Shown piece after piece: positions 27,736-36,829 of a stretch of DNA of 64,000 bases (positions are counted from its first letter, which is position 1; the number at the start of each line of letters is the position of its first letter). The notes under the pieces are model-generated. The model had not been told where the DNA came from and searched no databases. It was given only the letters and a program-made list of their open reading frames with translations. The stretch lies in assembly GCA_030626845.1 (NCBI GenBank), contig DAOUTG010000003.1, positions 1-64,000 of the forward strand, written 5' to 3'. The position numbers and the translations under genes are program-made. This DNA comes from Methylococcaceae bacterium. Lineage in GTDB: Bacteria > Pseudomonadota > Gammaproteobacteria > Methylococcales > Methylomonadaceae.

Positions 27736-29556
27736 GTGAAAAAAATAATTTTAATAACATTCATTGTGATTAACTGGATATTTTTAGGTGCAAAAGTTGC
27801 AATAGCAGAGACTAACCTAAACGCACCCAAATTAGCCCCAGGCTATGGTATTTTAGAATTTAACGCACCAAAAGCTGGGAGTTACCAGTTAAGTTCATTA
27901 GGAAAAGCGGGTAATGGTTCTATTTTAACCACAGAAAATCAGTCTAAGAAATTATTTGATTTTATGGGTGATAAGCTCGTTTTACTTAGTTTTATTTATG
28001 CAACCTGTAGTGATGTTAATGGCTGTCCTTTAGCAACAATGGTTTTTCATCATATAAAAAAACGTCTGTTGAAAGAACCTGAGATTGCCTCAAAACTCCG
28101 CTTATTAACCTTAAGTTTTAATCCGTTATTGGATACGCCTGAAAAAATGCTTGAATATGGTCAAAGTTTTCAAGATAAAGGTTTGGAATGGCAGTTTTTA
28201 ACCACGAAATCAGAAACAGAATTAAAACCCATTTTGCAACATTATCAGCAAAATATTCAAAAAGTTTATGATAATAAGGGACAATTCACAGGGACTTTTT
28301 CTCATATTTTACGCGTTTATTTAGTTGATAAAAAGAAAGGGATTCGTAATATTTATAGTGTTGATTTTTTACATGCAGATACCTTAATTAATGACATAAA
28401 AACACTCTTGTTTGAAGAAAATAAAAATGATAGCCAAAATATTATTTTACAGCCACGTAAAGGAAAACCCACTGATTTATTAAAAAATAGTTTAGAACCC
28501 CCTCTAGGGCTTCCTGCTATTATTTTCCCTAAAGATAATCCCCAAACTGTTGAAAAAATAGCTTTAGGGAAAAAATTATTCTATGATCGCCGTTTATCCA
28601 TAAATAATACCTTTTCCTGTGCAATGTGTCATATTCCCGAACAAGGATTTGGAAGTAATGAAATGGCAACATCTATCGGTGTTGAAGGTCGAACCGTCAG
28701 ACGTAATGCACCTACTTTGTATAACATTGCTTATATGGAAAAGTTATTTCATGATGGACGTGAAGATACTTTGGAACAACAAGCTTGGTCGCCTTTATTA
28801 GCCCATAATGAAATGGCAAATCCCTCTATTGGTTATGTTATTAATAAAATAAAACGACAAGCCGATTACGCAGGTCTATTTGAAACTGCATTTAAGCAGG
28901 GTGTAACAATGGAAACGGTGGGTATGGCTCTAGCGAGTTATCAACGCAGTTTGAATTCTGCTGATTCTGTCTTTGATCGCTGGTTTTATGGTAAACAAAG
29001 CAACGCTTTAACAGCCATTGAAGAGCAAGGTTATGGTTTGTTTGTAGGTAAAGCAGACTGTCATCAGTGTCATTTAATCAATAAAAAAAATGCGCTGTTT
29101 ACAGACCAACAGCACCATAACACGGGTATTGGGTATCAACAAAGTATGAATAAGCCTTTAGAAAGGCAGCATCTTCAAATTACGACAAATCAATTGATTG
29201 AAATTGATACTAATGTAATTGATAGCGTTGCAGAAACTAAAATGGCTGATTTAGGTTTGTATGAAATAACTGAAAATCCAAAAGATCGCTGGAAATATAA
29301 AACGCCAAGTTTACGAAATATTAATTTAACCGCTCCCTATATGCATAACGGTGAATTGCAAACTTTGGACGCTGTTATTGAATTTTATAATCAAGGAGGT
29401 ATTGTTAATGAAAACTTAGATCCGCTAATTAAACCACTCAATTTATCAAAAATAGAAAGTAATGCGTTAGTTGCTTTTTTGAAAAGTTTAACAGGAAGTA
29501 ATGTTGATGTACTCATTAATGACGCATTTGCAGCACCCATTGGAGAAAGTGAGTAA
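27736..29556 (+). CDS. SCO/SenC domain fused to a di-heme cytochrome c peroxidase (MauG-like)
   Basis: A 606-residue exported fusion. Residues 1-25 are a signal peptide ending near VAIAE. Residues about 45-240 resemble the SCO1/SenC copper-chaperone fold, with a cysteine pair C91 and C97 (spaced C-x5-C-P instead of the usual C-x3-C-P) and a histidine in GTFSHILRVYLVD. Residues about 260-590 are a bacterial di-heme peroxidase: heme sites CAMCH (C295-C298-H299) and CHQCH (C442-C445-H446), and the conserved W and M areas. It starts with GTG. Related methanotrophs have surface cytochrome c peroxidases tied to copper; that role here is inference. Confidence 0.85.
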   Translation: MKKIILITFIVINWIFLGAKVAIAETNLNAPKLAPGYGILEFNAPKAGSYQLSSLGKAGNGSILTTENQSKKLFDFMGDKLVLLSFIYATCSDVNGCPLATMVFHHIKKRLLKEPEIASKLRLLTLSFNPLLDTPEKMLEYGQSFQDKGLEWQFLTTKSETELKPILQHYQQNIQKVYDNKGQFTGTFSHILRVYLVDKKKGIRNIYSVDFLHADTLINDIKTLLFEENKNDSQNIILQPRKGKPTDLLKNSLEPPLGLPAIIFPKDNPQTVEKIALGKKLFYDRRLSINNTFSCAMCHIPEQGFGSNEMATSIGVEGRTVRRNAPTLYNIAYMEKLFHDGREDTLEQQAWSPLLAHNEMANPSIGYVINKIKRQADYAGLFETAFKQGVTMETVGMALASYQRSLNSADSVFDRWFYGKQSNALTAIEEQGYGLFVGKADCHQCHLINKKNALFTDQQHHNTGIGYQQSMNKPLERQHLQITTNQLIEIDTNVIDSVAETKMADLGLYEITENPKDRWKYKTPSLRNINLTAPYMHNGELQTLDAVIEFYNQGGIVNENLDPLIKPLNLSKIESNALVAFLKSLTGSNVDVLINDAFAAPIGESE

Positions 29557-29666
29557 TTTATTTACGCTATAAGTGATAAAAAAGCCAATTTAATAAATCG
29601 AAGATTGCTGGTAAATCAGTTCTTAAAACCAAAACTGATTAAGTCCTTTTAAATCAGTTAGTTAAT

Positions 29667-30043
29667 TGGTGGAGGCGGCGGGAATTGAACCCGCGTCCGC
29701 AAGCACTCTGCCATAAGCTCTACATGTTTATCTCGCGCTTTGATTTAACTGATTGTTACCCGACGAGCCAAGAAAATAATCAGCGATTTCGATTGGATTT
29801 AACGCTTCCAGCTCCGAACTAAGCCTTGCCGCGATCTTATGTAGATGACCTCTGGATGTTCGTAAGAACTCCGTACGCATAAGCACATACGGCCAAAGGA
29901 ATGGATGCTACAATTAAGCAGCTAAAGCCATTGAGTAGTTTTCGTCATTTGCGAATACTTTAATGTCAGTAGGTTTTACAAGCTGTACTGTGCTTGACAT
30001 GCACTCAAGGTTTTGCTACCCGCGTCGAAGCCAAGTCGCCCCC
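29667..30043 (-). ncRNA. ssrA: Transfer-messenger RNA (tmRNA)
   Basis: The ribosome-rescue RNA, one-piece form, about 377 nt on the minus strand. The 5' end begins GGGGGCGACTTGGCTTCGACG, and the 3' end carries the T-loop GGGTTCAATTCCCGCCGCC and an encoded CCA. The tag frame (29914-29952) reads ANDENYSMALAA then a stop, a typical proteolysis tag with an AA end. The resume codon is GCA. An SmpB gene is not in view. Confidence 0.98.
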
Positions 30044-30050
30044 TTTAAAT

Positions 30051-30093
30051 GAACTAAGAATTATACCTTAGTTCATAAATAAGACCTAGGTCT
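30051..30093 (-). promoter_or_regulatory. Candidate tmRNA promoter region with dyads
   Basis: On the minus strand a TATAAT lies at 30065-30060, flanked by a perfect 8-bp inverted repeat (GAACTAAG 30051-30058 and CTTAGTTC 30067-30074). A 12-base palindrome AGACCTAGGTCT (30082-30093) lies in the -35 area. The -10 box is about 16 bases from the mature 5' end, so some 5' processing would be needed. Confidence 0.45.
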
Positions 30094-30231
30094 AATGAAA
30101 TTTATTTTTGCAGATCTGTGATAATGATACTTTTTTAAGGTTAAAAAGTTTTTTTAAGTTCATGAATCTTTATTAATTGCTATAATCAAAATTGTACATT
30201 ATAGTAAAAATTAATTTAAGGGTTAAAATTT

Positions 30232-30624
30232 ATGAAAAAATCTAGTCAATTATTGCCTTTGCTTGCATTGTTAATGAGTGCATCTTTCGCGCAAGCGGCA
30301 GAAGACGTTAAACTTGAGGATAATTCTTCAATTCTTGGGAAATGGAATTTATATGCAGAAGCCCCTGCTTTACATAAAGAGAAAAAAGCGGTAAACATTA
30401 CTTGGGATTTTAAAAAAAATGGGGTTTTAAATACGGCTGCAACGGATACCCGCTCAAGAACGGGTGCGATGTCAATTAATCTTAAATATTCAGTTGAAGA
30501 GGGTGTAATAAAAAAACAAAGCACACCAGGTCGAGAAAAATATGAAACTTGTCGTGTTATTTCAAAAGAAGAAAAAGAAATGGTTTTAAAATGTAAATAT
30601 TTATATTTCTTTTTGAAAAAATAA
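30232..30624 (+). CDS. Secreted protein of unknown function
   Basis: A 130-residue protein with a clear signal peptide (KSSQLLPLLALLMSASFAQA, cut near A-E). The mature part has ILGKWNLYAEAPALHKEKK, an opening like the GxW of lipocalin-like barrels, and then alternating strands. Two cysteines (CRV...KCKY) could form a disulfide. I do not recognise the family. It stands alone, with its own terminator downstream. Confidence 0.6.
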   Translation: MKKSSQLLPLLALLMSASFAQAAEDVKLEDNSSILGKWNLYAEAPALHKEKKAVNITWDFKKNGVLNTAATDTRSRTGAMSINLKYSVEEGVIKKQSTPGREKYETCRVISKEEKEMVLKCKYLYFFLKK

Positions 30625-30633
30625 GCTTATTTT

Positions 30634-30673
30634 CAGCTTTCATGGGTAACATGGAAGCTGATTTTATTTTTTT
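30634..30673 (+). terminator. Intrinsic terminator after the secreted protein gene
   Basis: CAGCTTTCATG pairs with CATGGAAGCTG (11 bp, one T-G pair) across a short loop, followed by a T-rich run ending TTTTTTT. Confidence 0.88.
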
Positions 30674-30699
30674 ATAGTCAATTATTTTCTCTTTTTACG

Positions 30700-32775
30700 A
30701 TGCTCAATCAAGCCGTTATCTCACTGATAACTGTTAGCACTAATACTGCCCAACGCTTAGAAAAGTTAGGTATTTTTCTTATTCAAGACTTGTTATTTCA
30801 TTTACCGCTGCGTTATGAAAATCAGATAAAAAACTGTAATATTGGCTCTTTAAGTCCGGGACAACAGGTTTTAATCAGTGGTCAAGTTGAGTTTGTTGAT
30901 ATTTTAAGGCGTAAAAAACGCAGTATGATTTGCCGCATCAGTAATCAGACTGGATCTATAGATTTGCGGTTTTTTCATTTCAATACGCAACAATTTAATG
31001 CGCTAAAACCTGGAACCTTATTAAGTTGTTCTGGTGTTATTCGACAAGGCTATGCAGGATTAGAAATTGTACATCCTCAGTATAAAATTGTGACCGCAAT
31101 GGATCTACAGCCTGAACAACAGATCTTAACCCCCGTTTACCCTTTAACAGAAGGCATTAAACAATCCACATTAAGGCATTTAATTAATCAGGTGTTAAAT
31201 TTATGCCAACAACAGCCTGAATTACTCATTGATTATTTGCCTGAAACTATTTTACAACAATATCATTATCCAAAATTATTAGACGCGTTGCAAAGTTTAC
31301 ATAATCCTGATAAAAACATGCGCTATGATTTACTTGAAAATAAAACGAGTCCTGCTTTTAAACGATTAGCCTTTGAGGAATTTTTAACCCGCTCATTATT
31401 TATGTTGCAACATAAATCGCAACAGCAACAAGGGAAAGCAAGCGTATTTAAAACGAACATTAACCTTAAAAAACAGTTTATTAACGCGTTACCTTTTCAA
31501 CTGACCGCAGCTCAACAGCGAGTAATGGGTGAAATTGAAGTAGATTGCAGCCAATCTAAACCTATGTTACGTTTAATTCAAGGGGATGTGGGTTCAGGTA
31601 AAACAGTGGTTGCAGCCTACACCGCGTTATTAGCACTTGCTAATCACTATCAAGTTGCAATTATGACCCCTACCGAGTTATTAGCTGAACAACATCACCG
31701 TAATTTTAGTCACTGGTTTAAAGACTTTGCTTATCCTGTTGCCTTATTAACAGGGCAATTAACAACCGCAACACGTAAACAAACCTTAATAGAGATAGCT
31801 TCAGGGAAAGCAAAAATTGTTATTGGAACTCACGCTTTATTTCAAGAAGCGGTTAACTTTTCCAATCTAGAGTTAATTATTATTGATGAACAGCATCGTT
31901 TTGGGGTTCATCAACGTTTAGCTTTACGTGCTAAAGCGCAGTCAGCAGATAAAAGACCGCATCAATTAGTCATGACGGCAACGCCGATTCCACGAACATT
32001 GGCGATGTTACATTATGCTGATTTGGATATTTCTATTATTGACCAACTCCCCCAAGGTCGTAAAGCGGTGATTACCCGTGTTATCTCTTCTGATCGCCGC
32101 CTTGAGATAATTGAACGTATCCGTTATCGGATTGCTCAAGGTTATCAGGGCTACTGGGTTTGTCCTTTAATTGAAGAATCAGAAAATTTAGATTATGAAG
32201 CAGCTAAGAAAACGTTCAGTCAGTTAAGCTTAAGTTTACCGCAAATGCGTATTGGTCTGATTCATGGGCGGATGAAATCGGGTGAAAAAAATAAATTAAT
32301 GCAGCGTTTTAAAGCCCGTGAATTAGATTTATTAGTGGCAACAACGGTTATTGAAGTCGGTGTTGATGTTGCTAATGCGAGTTTAATGATTATTGAAAAC
32401 GCTGAACGTTTAGGTTTATCACAATTACATCAATTACGCGGTCGAGTGGGGCGGGGTTCTCAAGACAGTTATTGCTTATTACTTTATCAATCGCCTTTAA
32501 AACCCATAGCGCAACAACGGCTAAGGATAATTAGGTCAACAAATGATGGTTTCAAAATTGCCGAAGAAGATTTACGTTTGCGAGGTGCAGGCGAGTTAAT
32601 AGGGACACGACAAACAGGCTCACAGCAATTTAAAATAGCCCATCCTGATAATGATCGTGAATTATTGATGCCTGCTCAACAAACCGCCTATCATTTTTTA
32701 CAGCATTATCCAATACTTATTGAACCCTTAATTAAACGCTGGCTAGGTGCTGCAACAGATTATGCTGAGGTTTAA
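30700..32775 (+). CDS. recG: ATP-dependent DNA helicase RecG
   Basis: RecG reverses stalled replication forks and branch-migrates Holliday junctions. The 691-residue protein has an N-terminal wedge/OB domain (about residues 50-150), Walker A QGDVGSGKT, DEQHRFG (DEAD-box position), TATPIPRTLAM, and the C-terminal helicase half with QLRGRVGRG. Full length for the family. Directly before the rsmH division cluster. Confidence 0.96.
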   Translation: MLNQAVISLITVSTNTAQRLEKLGIFLIQDLLFHLPLRYENQIKNCNIGSLSPGQQVLISGQVEFVDILRRKKRSMICRISNQTGSIDLRFFHFNTQQFNALKPGTLLSCSGVIRQGYAGLEIVHPQYKIVTAMDLQPEQQILTPVYPLTEGIKQSTLRHLINQVLNLCQQQPELLIDYLPETILQQYHYPKLLDALQSLHNPDKNMRYDLLENKTSPAFKRLAFEEFLTRSLFMLQHKSQQQQGKASVFKTNINLKKQFINALPFQLTAAQQRVMGEIEVDCSQSKPMLRLIQGDVGSGKTVVAAYTALLALANHYQVAIMTPTELLAEQHHRNFSHWFKDFAYPVALLTGQLTTATRKQTLIEIASGKAKIVIGTHALFQEAVNFSNLELIIIDEQHRFGVHQRLALRAKAQSADKRPHQLVMTATPIPRTLAMLHYADLDISIIDQLPQGRKAVITRVISSDRRLEIIERIRYRIAQGYQGYWVCPLIEESENLDYEAAKKTFSQLSLSLPQMRIGLIHGRMKSGEKNKLMQRFKARELDLLVATTVIEVGVDVANASLMIIENAERLGLSQLHQLRGRVGRGSQDSYCLLLYQSPLKPIAQQRLRIIRSTNDGFKIAEEDLRLRGAGELIGTRQTGSQQFKIAHPDNDRELLMPAQQTAYHFLQHYPILIEPLIKRWLGAATDYAEV

Positions 32776-32813
32776 TTGTGTAATGGGCTTTAGTTTGGTT
32801 TTAGTATTTTACC

Positions 32814-32842
32814 TTGACTATTAAAGCATTGAAAATTATAGT
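32814..32842 (+). promoter_or_regulatory. Sigma-70 promoter for rsmH-ftsL-ftsI
   Basis: TTGACT (32814-32819), a 17-base spacer and TATAGT (32837-32842). The predicted start near 32850 lies beyond the GTGAGG at 32841, so the ATG at 32869 is the better rsmH start. Confidence 0.7.
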
Positions 32843-32868
32843 GAGGCTTTTTGTCTATTAGGTTCTTT

Positions 32869-33795
32869 ATGGAACACCTTCCCGTTATGTATGCAGAGTC
32901 CCTGCATAGTTTAAATATTAAAGCTGATGGTATTTATTTAGATTGCACCTTTGGACGAGGAGGGCATAGTCGTGGGATTTTAGAAAAATTAAATCATCAA
33001 GGTCAATTGTTAGCCTTTGATAAAGATTTAGAGGCGATTCATTCAACTGATGCTCAAAAAATGTGTGCAGATTCTCGGTTTAATTTATCTCATGGTAGTT
33101 TTATAGAGCTAGAATCCATTGTAAAAGATAAAGCTTGGACGGGCTTAGTTGATGGTATTTTAATAGATTTAGGGGTTTCATCGCCGCAACTTGATACCGC
33201 TGAACGGGGTTTTAGCTTTTTAAGAGAAGGCGCTTTAGATATGCGAATGAATACGGAAACAGGATTATCGGCACAGCAATGGTTAGCACAAGTTGATGAG
33301 GCGGAATTAGTTCAAGTTTTATTTGATTATGGTGAAGAACGTTTTGCGCGTAGAATTGCGAGTGCCATTGTGAGTGAGCGACAACAAACGCCTTTTATTT
33401 CAACCCTACAATTAGCCAAGTTAATTTCTGAAGTTATTCCTGTGAAAGACAAGTATAAGCATCCTGCAACCCGAAGTTTTCAAGCGATTCGTATTGCGGT
33501 TAATCATGAGCTGGATGAATTGAAAACGGTATTACAGCAAGCAACCTCTGCATTAAAACCTGGGGGGAGGCTGGTTGTTATTTCTTTTCATTCGTTGGAA
33601 GATAGAATTGTAAAACGCTTTATTCGTAGTGAATCAGGGTATAAGTATAATCCTTTAAAATTACCTATTAAAGAAGTAGATTTAGAACAGGGACTCTTAA
33701 AAAAAGTAGGTAAAATGATACGGGCGAGTAAAGAAGAAATTGCTTTAAATCCGCGTTCACGTAGTGCGGTCATGCGGATTGCCGAGCGAGTTTAA
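32869..33795 (+). CDS. rsmH: 16S rRNA (cytosine-1402-N4)-methyltransferase RsmH
   Basis: This SAM-dependent enzyme methylates C1402 in 16S rRNA. The protein of 308 residues from ATG 32869 has IYLDCTFGRGGHSRGIL (SAM site), GILIDLGVSSPQLDT, and HPATRSFQAIRIAVNHEL, all diagnostic. An in-frame TTG at 32851 is a weaker alternative. The AGG before 32869 is the better ribosome site. It heads the dcw genes; the usual mraZ is absent. Confidence 0.95.
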   Translation: MEHLPVMYAESLHSLNIKADGIYLDCTFGRGGHSRGILEKLNHQGQLLAFDKDLEAIHSTDAQKMCADSRFNLSHGSFIELESIVKDKAWTGLVDGILIDLGVSSPQLDTAERGFSFLREGALDMRMNTETGLSAQQWLAQVDEAELVQVLFDYGEERFARRIASAIVSERQQTPFISTLQLAKLISEVIPVKDKYKHPATRSFQAIRIAVNHELDELKTVLQQATSALKPGGRLVVISFHSLEDRIVKRFIRSESGYKYNPLKLPIKEVDLEQGLLKKVGKMIRASKEEIALNPRSRSAVMRIAERV

Positions 33796-33796
33796 A

Positions 33797-34081
33797 GTGA
33801 ATTTTGTTCGTTTTTTCATTTGGTTTTTATTGGTAAGCTCATTAATGGCTTCTGCTTTAGGCGTGGTATATAACAAATACCAGACTCGGTTATTGTTTTT
33901 TGAGATTCAGCAACAACAGAAATATTTAGATAAACAGGAAATTGAATGGGGACAATTACAATTGGAAATTACCACTTTAACTTCAGAGAATCGGGTGGAA
34001 ATTGAAGCAATTGAAAATTTAGGGTTAATATTTCCGCATCGAAAAAAAGTTATTTATTTAAAAAATCAAGAGAAATTGTAG
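33797..34081 (+). CDS. ftsL: Cell division protein FtsL
   Basis: A small bitopic division protein that bridges FtsB/FtsQ to the FtsWI synthase. About 94 residues from a GTG at 33797: a short cytoplasmic start, one membrane helix (FFIWFLLVSSLMASALGVVY), then a leucine-zipper coiled coil (YLDKQEIEWGQLQLEITTLTSE). The GTG just after the rsmH stop is preferred to the ATG at 33764, inside rsmH. It is recognised mostly by position and layout, as FtsL sequences are poorly conserved. Confidence 0.85.
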   Translation: MNFVRFFIWFLLVSSLMASALGVVYNKYQTRLLFFEIQQQQKYLDKQEIEWGQLQLEITTLTSENRVEIEAIENLGLIFPHRKKVIYLKNQEKL

Positions 34082-34084
34082 TTT

Positions 34085-35785
34085 ATGTATGATCTTTTTA
34101 AAGGCGATACACCGCAATCAAAACAAACAAGAATTTTTGCTATTCGTAGACGACTATTGTTGATTATCATTTTGTTTGGAATGCTATCATTAGTATTACG
34201 GGCGATAAATTTACAAGTTGTTAATAAAGAATTTTTACAAGCACAAGGGGCTAAACGCTATTTAAGTAAAGTGCCTGTTTCAAGCTATCGTGGGAAAATA
34301 TTTGATCGTCATGGTGAAATTATGGCCATTAGTACGCCTGTGCTTTCAATTTGGGTTAATCCAAAGAAATTAGATAGAAACCAGTCTCAACAAATTGAAC
34401 AGATGATAGACGTGCTGGATTTACCCGAAGCTAAAATTAAACTACTGACCGATAAACAGCCTAAATTACATTTTTCTTATTTAAAACGCCGTATTAGTCC
34501 TGAATTAGCCTCAAAAGTAAAGAAACTTAATATAAAAGGGGTTCATTTTGATCGTGAGTTCAAGCGTTTCTATCCCGCAGGGGTTATGTCCGCCCATTTA
34601 ATTGGTTTTACTAATGTTGATGATATTGGGCAAGAAGGCATAGAAAGAGCCTACGAGGAGCATTTAAAAGGTAAAGCAGGTCTAAAATGGATTATTAGGG
34701 ATGGACGGCGACGTATTATTGAAGACTTTGAAAATGTTGAAGAATCAATACCAGGTAAAGATTTAACTTTGAGTATTGATCGTAGAATACAGTATTTAGC
34801 TTTTAGAGAGCTACAACATGCCTTTATTAAACACCGTGCAAAATCGGCTTCATTAGTGGTGTTAGATGCTAAAACAGGGGATGTTTTAGCAGCTGCTACC
34901 CAGCCTGCTTTTAATCCTAATAGTCGCAAAAATTTAAAAACTGGGGTTTACCGAAATAGAGCCATTACCGATGTTTTTGAGCCAGGGTCTACGATGAAAC
35001 CCTTTGTTATTGCCGCAGCATTAGATGGCAATTATATTTCTGAAGACTCAAAAGTTCGTACGAATGGTTCTTATAAAATTGGGATTAACCGCGTTAGAGA
35101 TGGGCATAATTATGGGGTGTTAAGTTTAACTAATGTATTGAAAAAATCTAGTAATGTTGCCGCTAGTAAAATTGCTTTATTAATGCCTGATGATTATTTA
35201 TGGCGAGTTTATAAACGCTTGGGTTTTGGTGATTCTGCAAATATTAGTTTTCCAGGTGAAGCGCATGGTAAATTACTGCCTTTAATGAAATGGAATGATT
35301 TTGCACAGGCTACCTTATCTTTCGGCTACGGGGTATCTGCATCAACTTTGCAATTAGCAAGAGCTTATACTGTATTAGCAGATGATGGGATTTTGCATTC
35401 GGTTAGTTTACTAAAAAGAGACGTTGATAATAATCCTCAACGTATTTTTAAAGCCGATGTGGCTAAAAAGGTGCGAGAAATGCTTGAGCATGTTGTTAAA
35501 CCTGGTGGGACAGCTCGGCGTGCAAGTGTGGCAGGTTATCGAGTCGCAGGGAAAACAGGAACAGTCAAGAAAGCCGAAAAAGGAGGCTATTCAAAAAAAG
35601 ATTATTCAGCGGTTTTTGTAGGCGTTGCTCCTGCAAGTAATCCCCGTTTTGTGATTGCGGTGATGATTGATGAACCTAAAGGAAAATATTATGGTGGATT
35701 GGTCGCAGCACCCGTTTTTTCTAAGGTAATGGCAGGTGCATTGAGGGTTTATGGCATTGAACCTGATATAGCAGTCCCTCAATAA
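34085..35785 (+). CDS. ftsI: Septal peptidoglycan transpeptidase FtsI (PBP3)
   Basis: FtsI cross-links peptidoglycan at the division septum. The 566-residue class B penicillin-binding protein has an N-terminal membrane anchor, a pedestal domain, and the transpeptidase motifs: S-T-M-K in EPGSTMKPF (the active-site serine), SSNVAASK (SxN) and KTGTVKK. Length is normal. It starts 3 bp after ftsL. murE, which usually comes next in the dcw cluster, is not here. Confidence 0.96.
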   Translation: MYDLFKGDTPQSKQTRIFAIRRRLLLIIILFGMLSLVLRAINLQVVNKEFLQAQGAKRYLSKVPVSSYRGKIFDRHGEIMAISTPVLSIWVNPKKLDRNQSQQIEQMIDVLDLPEAKIKLLTDKQPKLHFSYLKRRISPELASKVKKLNIKGVHFDREFKRFYPAGVMSAHLIGFTNVDDIGQEGIERAYEEHLKGKAGLKWIIRDGRRRIIEDFENVEESIPGKDLTLSIDRRIQYLAFRELQHAFIKHRAKSASLVVLDAKTGDVLAAATQPAFNPNSRKNLKTGVYRNRAITDVFEPGSTMKPFVIAAALDGNYISEDSKVRTNGSYKIGINRVRDGHNYGVLSLTNVLKKSSNVAASKIALLMPDDYLWRVYKRLGFGDSANISFPGEAHGKLLPLMKWNDFAQATLSFGYGVSASTLQLARAYTVLADDGILHSVSLLKRDVDNNPQRIFKADVAKKVREMLEHVVKPGGTARRASVAGYRVAGKTGTVKKAEKGGYSKKDYSAVFVGVAPASNPRFVIAVMIDEPKGKYYGGLVAAPVFSKVMAGALRVYGIEPDIAVPQ

Positions 35786-35788
35786 ATA

Positions 35789-36829
35789 ATGAACATTGAT
35801 TTTTTAATTATCGGTCAAGGATTAGCAGGCAGTTTGTTAGCTTTCGAGTTAATTCAACAAGGCTTTAAAGTTATTATTATGGATAATGGACTGGAAAATG
35901 CCTCTCAAATTGCCGCAGGGCTAATTAACCCCGTAACAGGGATGCGGTTTGTTAAAGCCAATGAGGTGGGTTTTTTATTACCCAGCGCGCAGAAATATTA
36001 TCAAAAATTAGAATTATTTTTTCAACAACCCTTTTATATTGAAAAACCAATGTGGCGAATTTTAAATTCGACACAGGCCGATACAAATGCCAAAAAACGA
36101 TTAAATAATTCTGATTACGCGCCTTATTTAGAGAATATTATTGAATCAAAACAATTTAATTCATCGGTATTAGTACAAAAGCAAACAGGGTATTTATTAA
36201 CCCATCATTTGTTAAAAATCTTAAAACAATTTTTTATACAAAAGCAATGCTATCAACAAAATTTATTAAATTATACGGATATTAAATTAACATCTTTAGT
36301 TAAATATCAGCATTTTAAAGCAAAAAAGATTATATTTTGTGAAGGCTATTCAGCAATTAATAACCCGTGGTTTTCTTATTTACCTTTTCAATTAGTTAAA
36401 GGTGAAATGTTAACCCTAAAAAATGAGCAACCTTTAATCAATAAATTATTTAATTATGGGCAATGGATGATTCCTTTAGATGCCTATAATTTTCGTATAG
36501 GGGCAACCTTTGATCGAGAAAATATTAATACTCAAAATACGATGCAAGCTCGAGAGACTTTATTAAAAAATCTACATCAAGTATTACCTGAAACCTCCGA
36601 GGCTCAATTAATCAAGCAACAGGCCAATATACGCCCCTGTACTTTAGATAAACACGCTTTTATAGGACTGCATCCTAAGCTGCCGCAATTGGCTATTTTT
36701 AATGGTTTTGGTGCAAAGGGAAGTTTACAAATACCGTATTATTGTCAGCAATTTATAACATTTCTATCAAAAAATAGTCCTTTAGATGCTAATGTTAATA
36801 TTCAGCGTTATCTTAACCACTTCAATTGA
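35789..36829 (+). CDS. FAD-dependent oxidoreductase (DAO family)
   Basis: A 346-residue flavoprotein with the glycine-rich FLIIGQGLAGSLLAFEL nucleotide loop at the start and AAGLINPVTGMRF after it, as in D-amino-acid/glycine oxidase-like enzymes. The C-terminal part ends with ARxF-type IRPCTLDKHAFIGLHP and GFGAKGSLQIPY, which closes the FAD site. The substrate cannot be told. It starts 3 bp after ftsI, replacing murE, and its end overlaps the convergent tilS by 22 bp. Confidence 0.8.
   Translation: MNIDFLIIGQGLAGSLLAFELIQQGFKVIIMDNGLENASQIAAGLINPVTGMRFVKANEVGFLLPSAQKYYQKLELFFQQPFYIEKPMWRILNSTQADTNAKKRLNNSDYAPYLENIIESKQFNSSVLVQKQTGYLLTHHLLKILKQFFIQKQCYQQNLLNYTDIKLTSLVKYQHFKAKKIIFCEGYSAINNPWFSYLPFQLVKGEMLTLKNEQPLINKLFNYGQWMIPLDAYNFRIGATFDRENINTQNTMQARETLLKNLHQVLPETSEAQLIKQQANIRPCTLDKHAFIGLHPKLPQLAIFNGFGAKGSLQIPYYCQQFITFLSKNSPLDANVNIQRYLNHFN

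Noticed and set aside
29667-29700. A tRNA-like T-loop and CCA end
   Set aside because: It is the 3' tRNA-like end of tmRNA, not a separate tRNA gene; no other tRNA was found.
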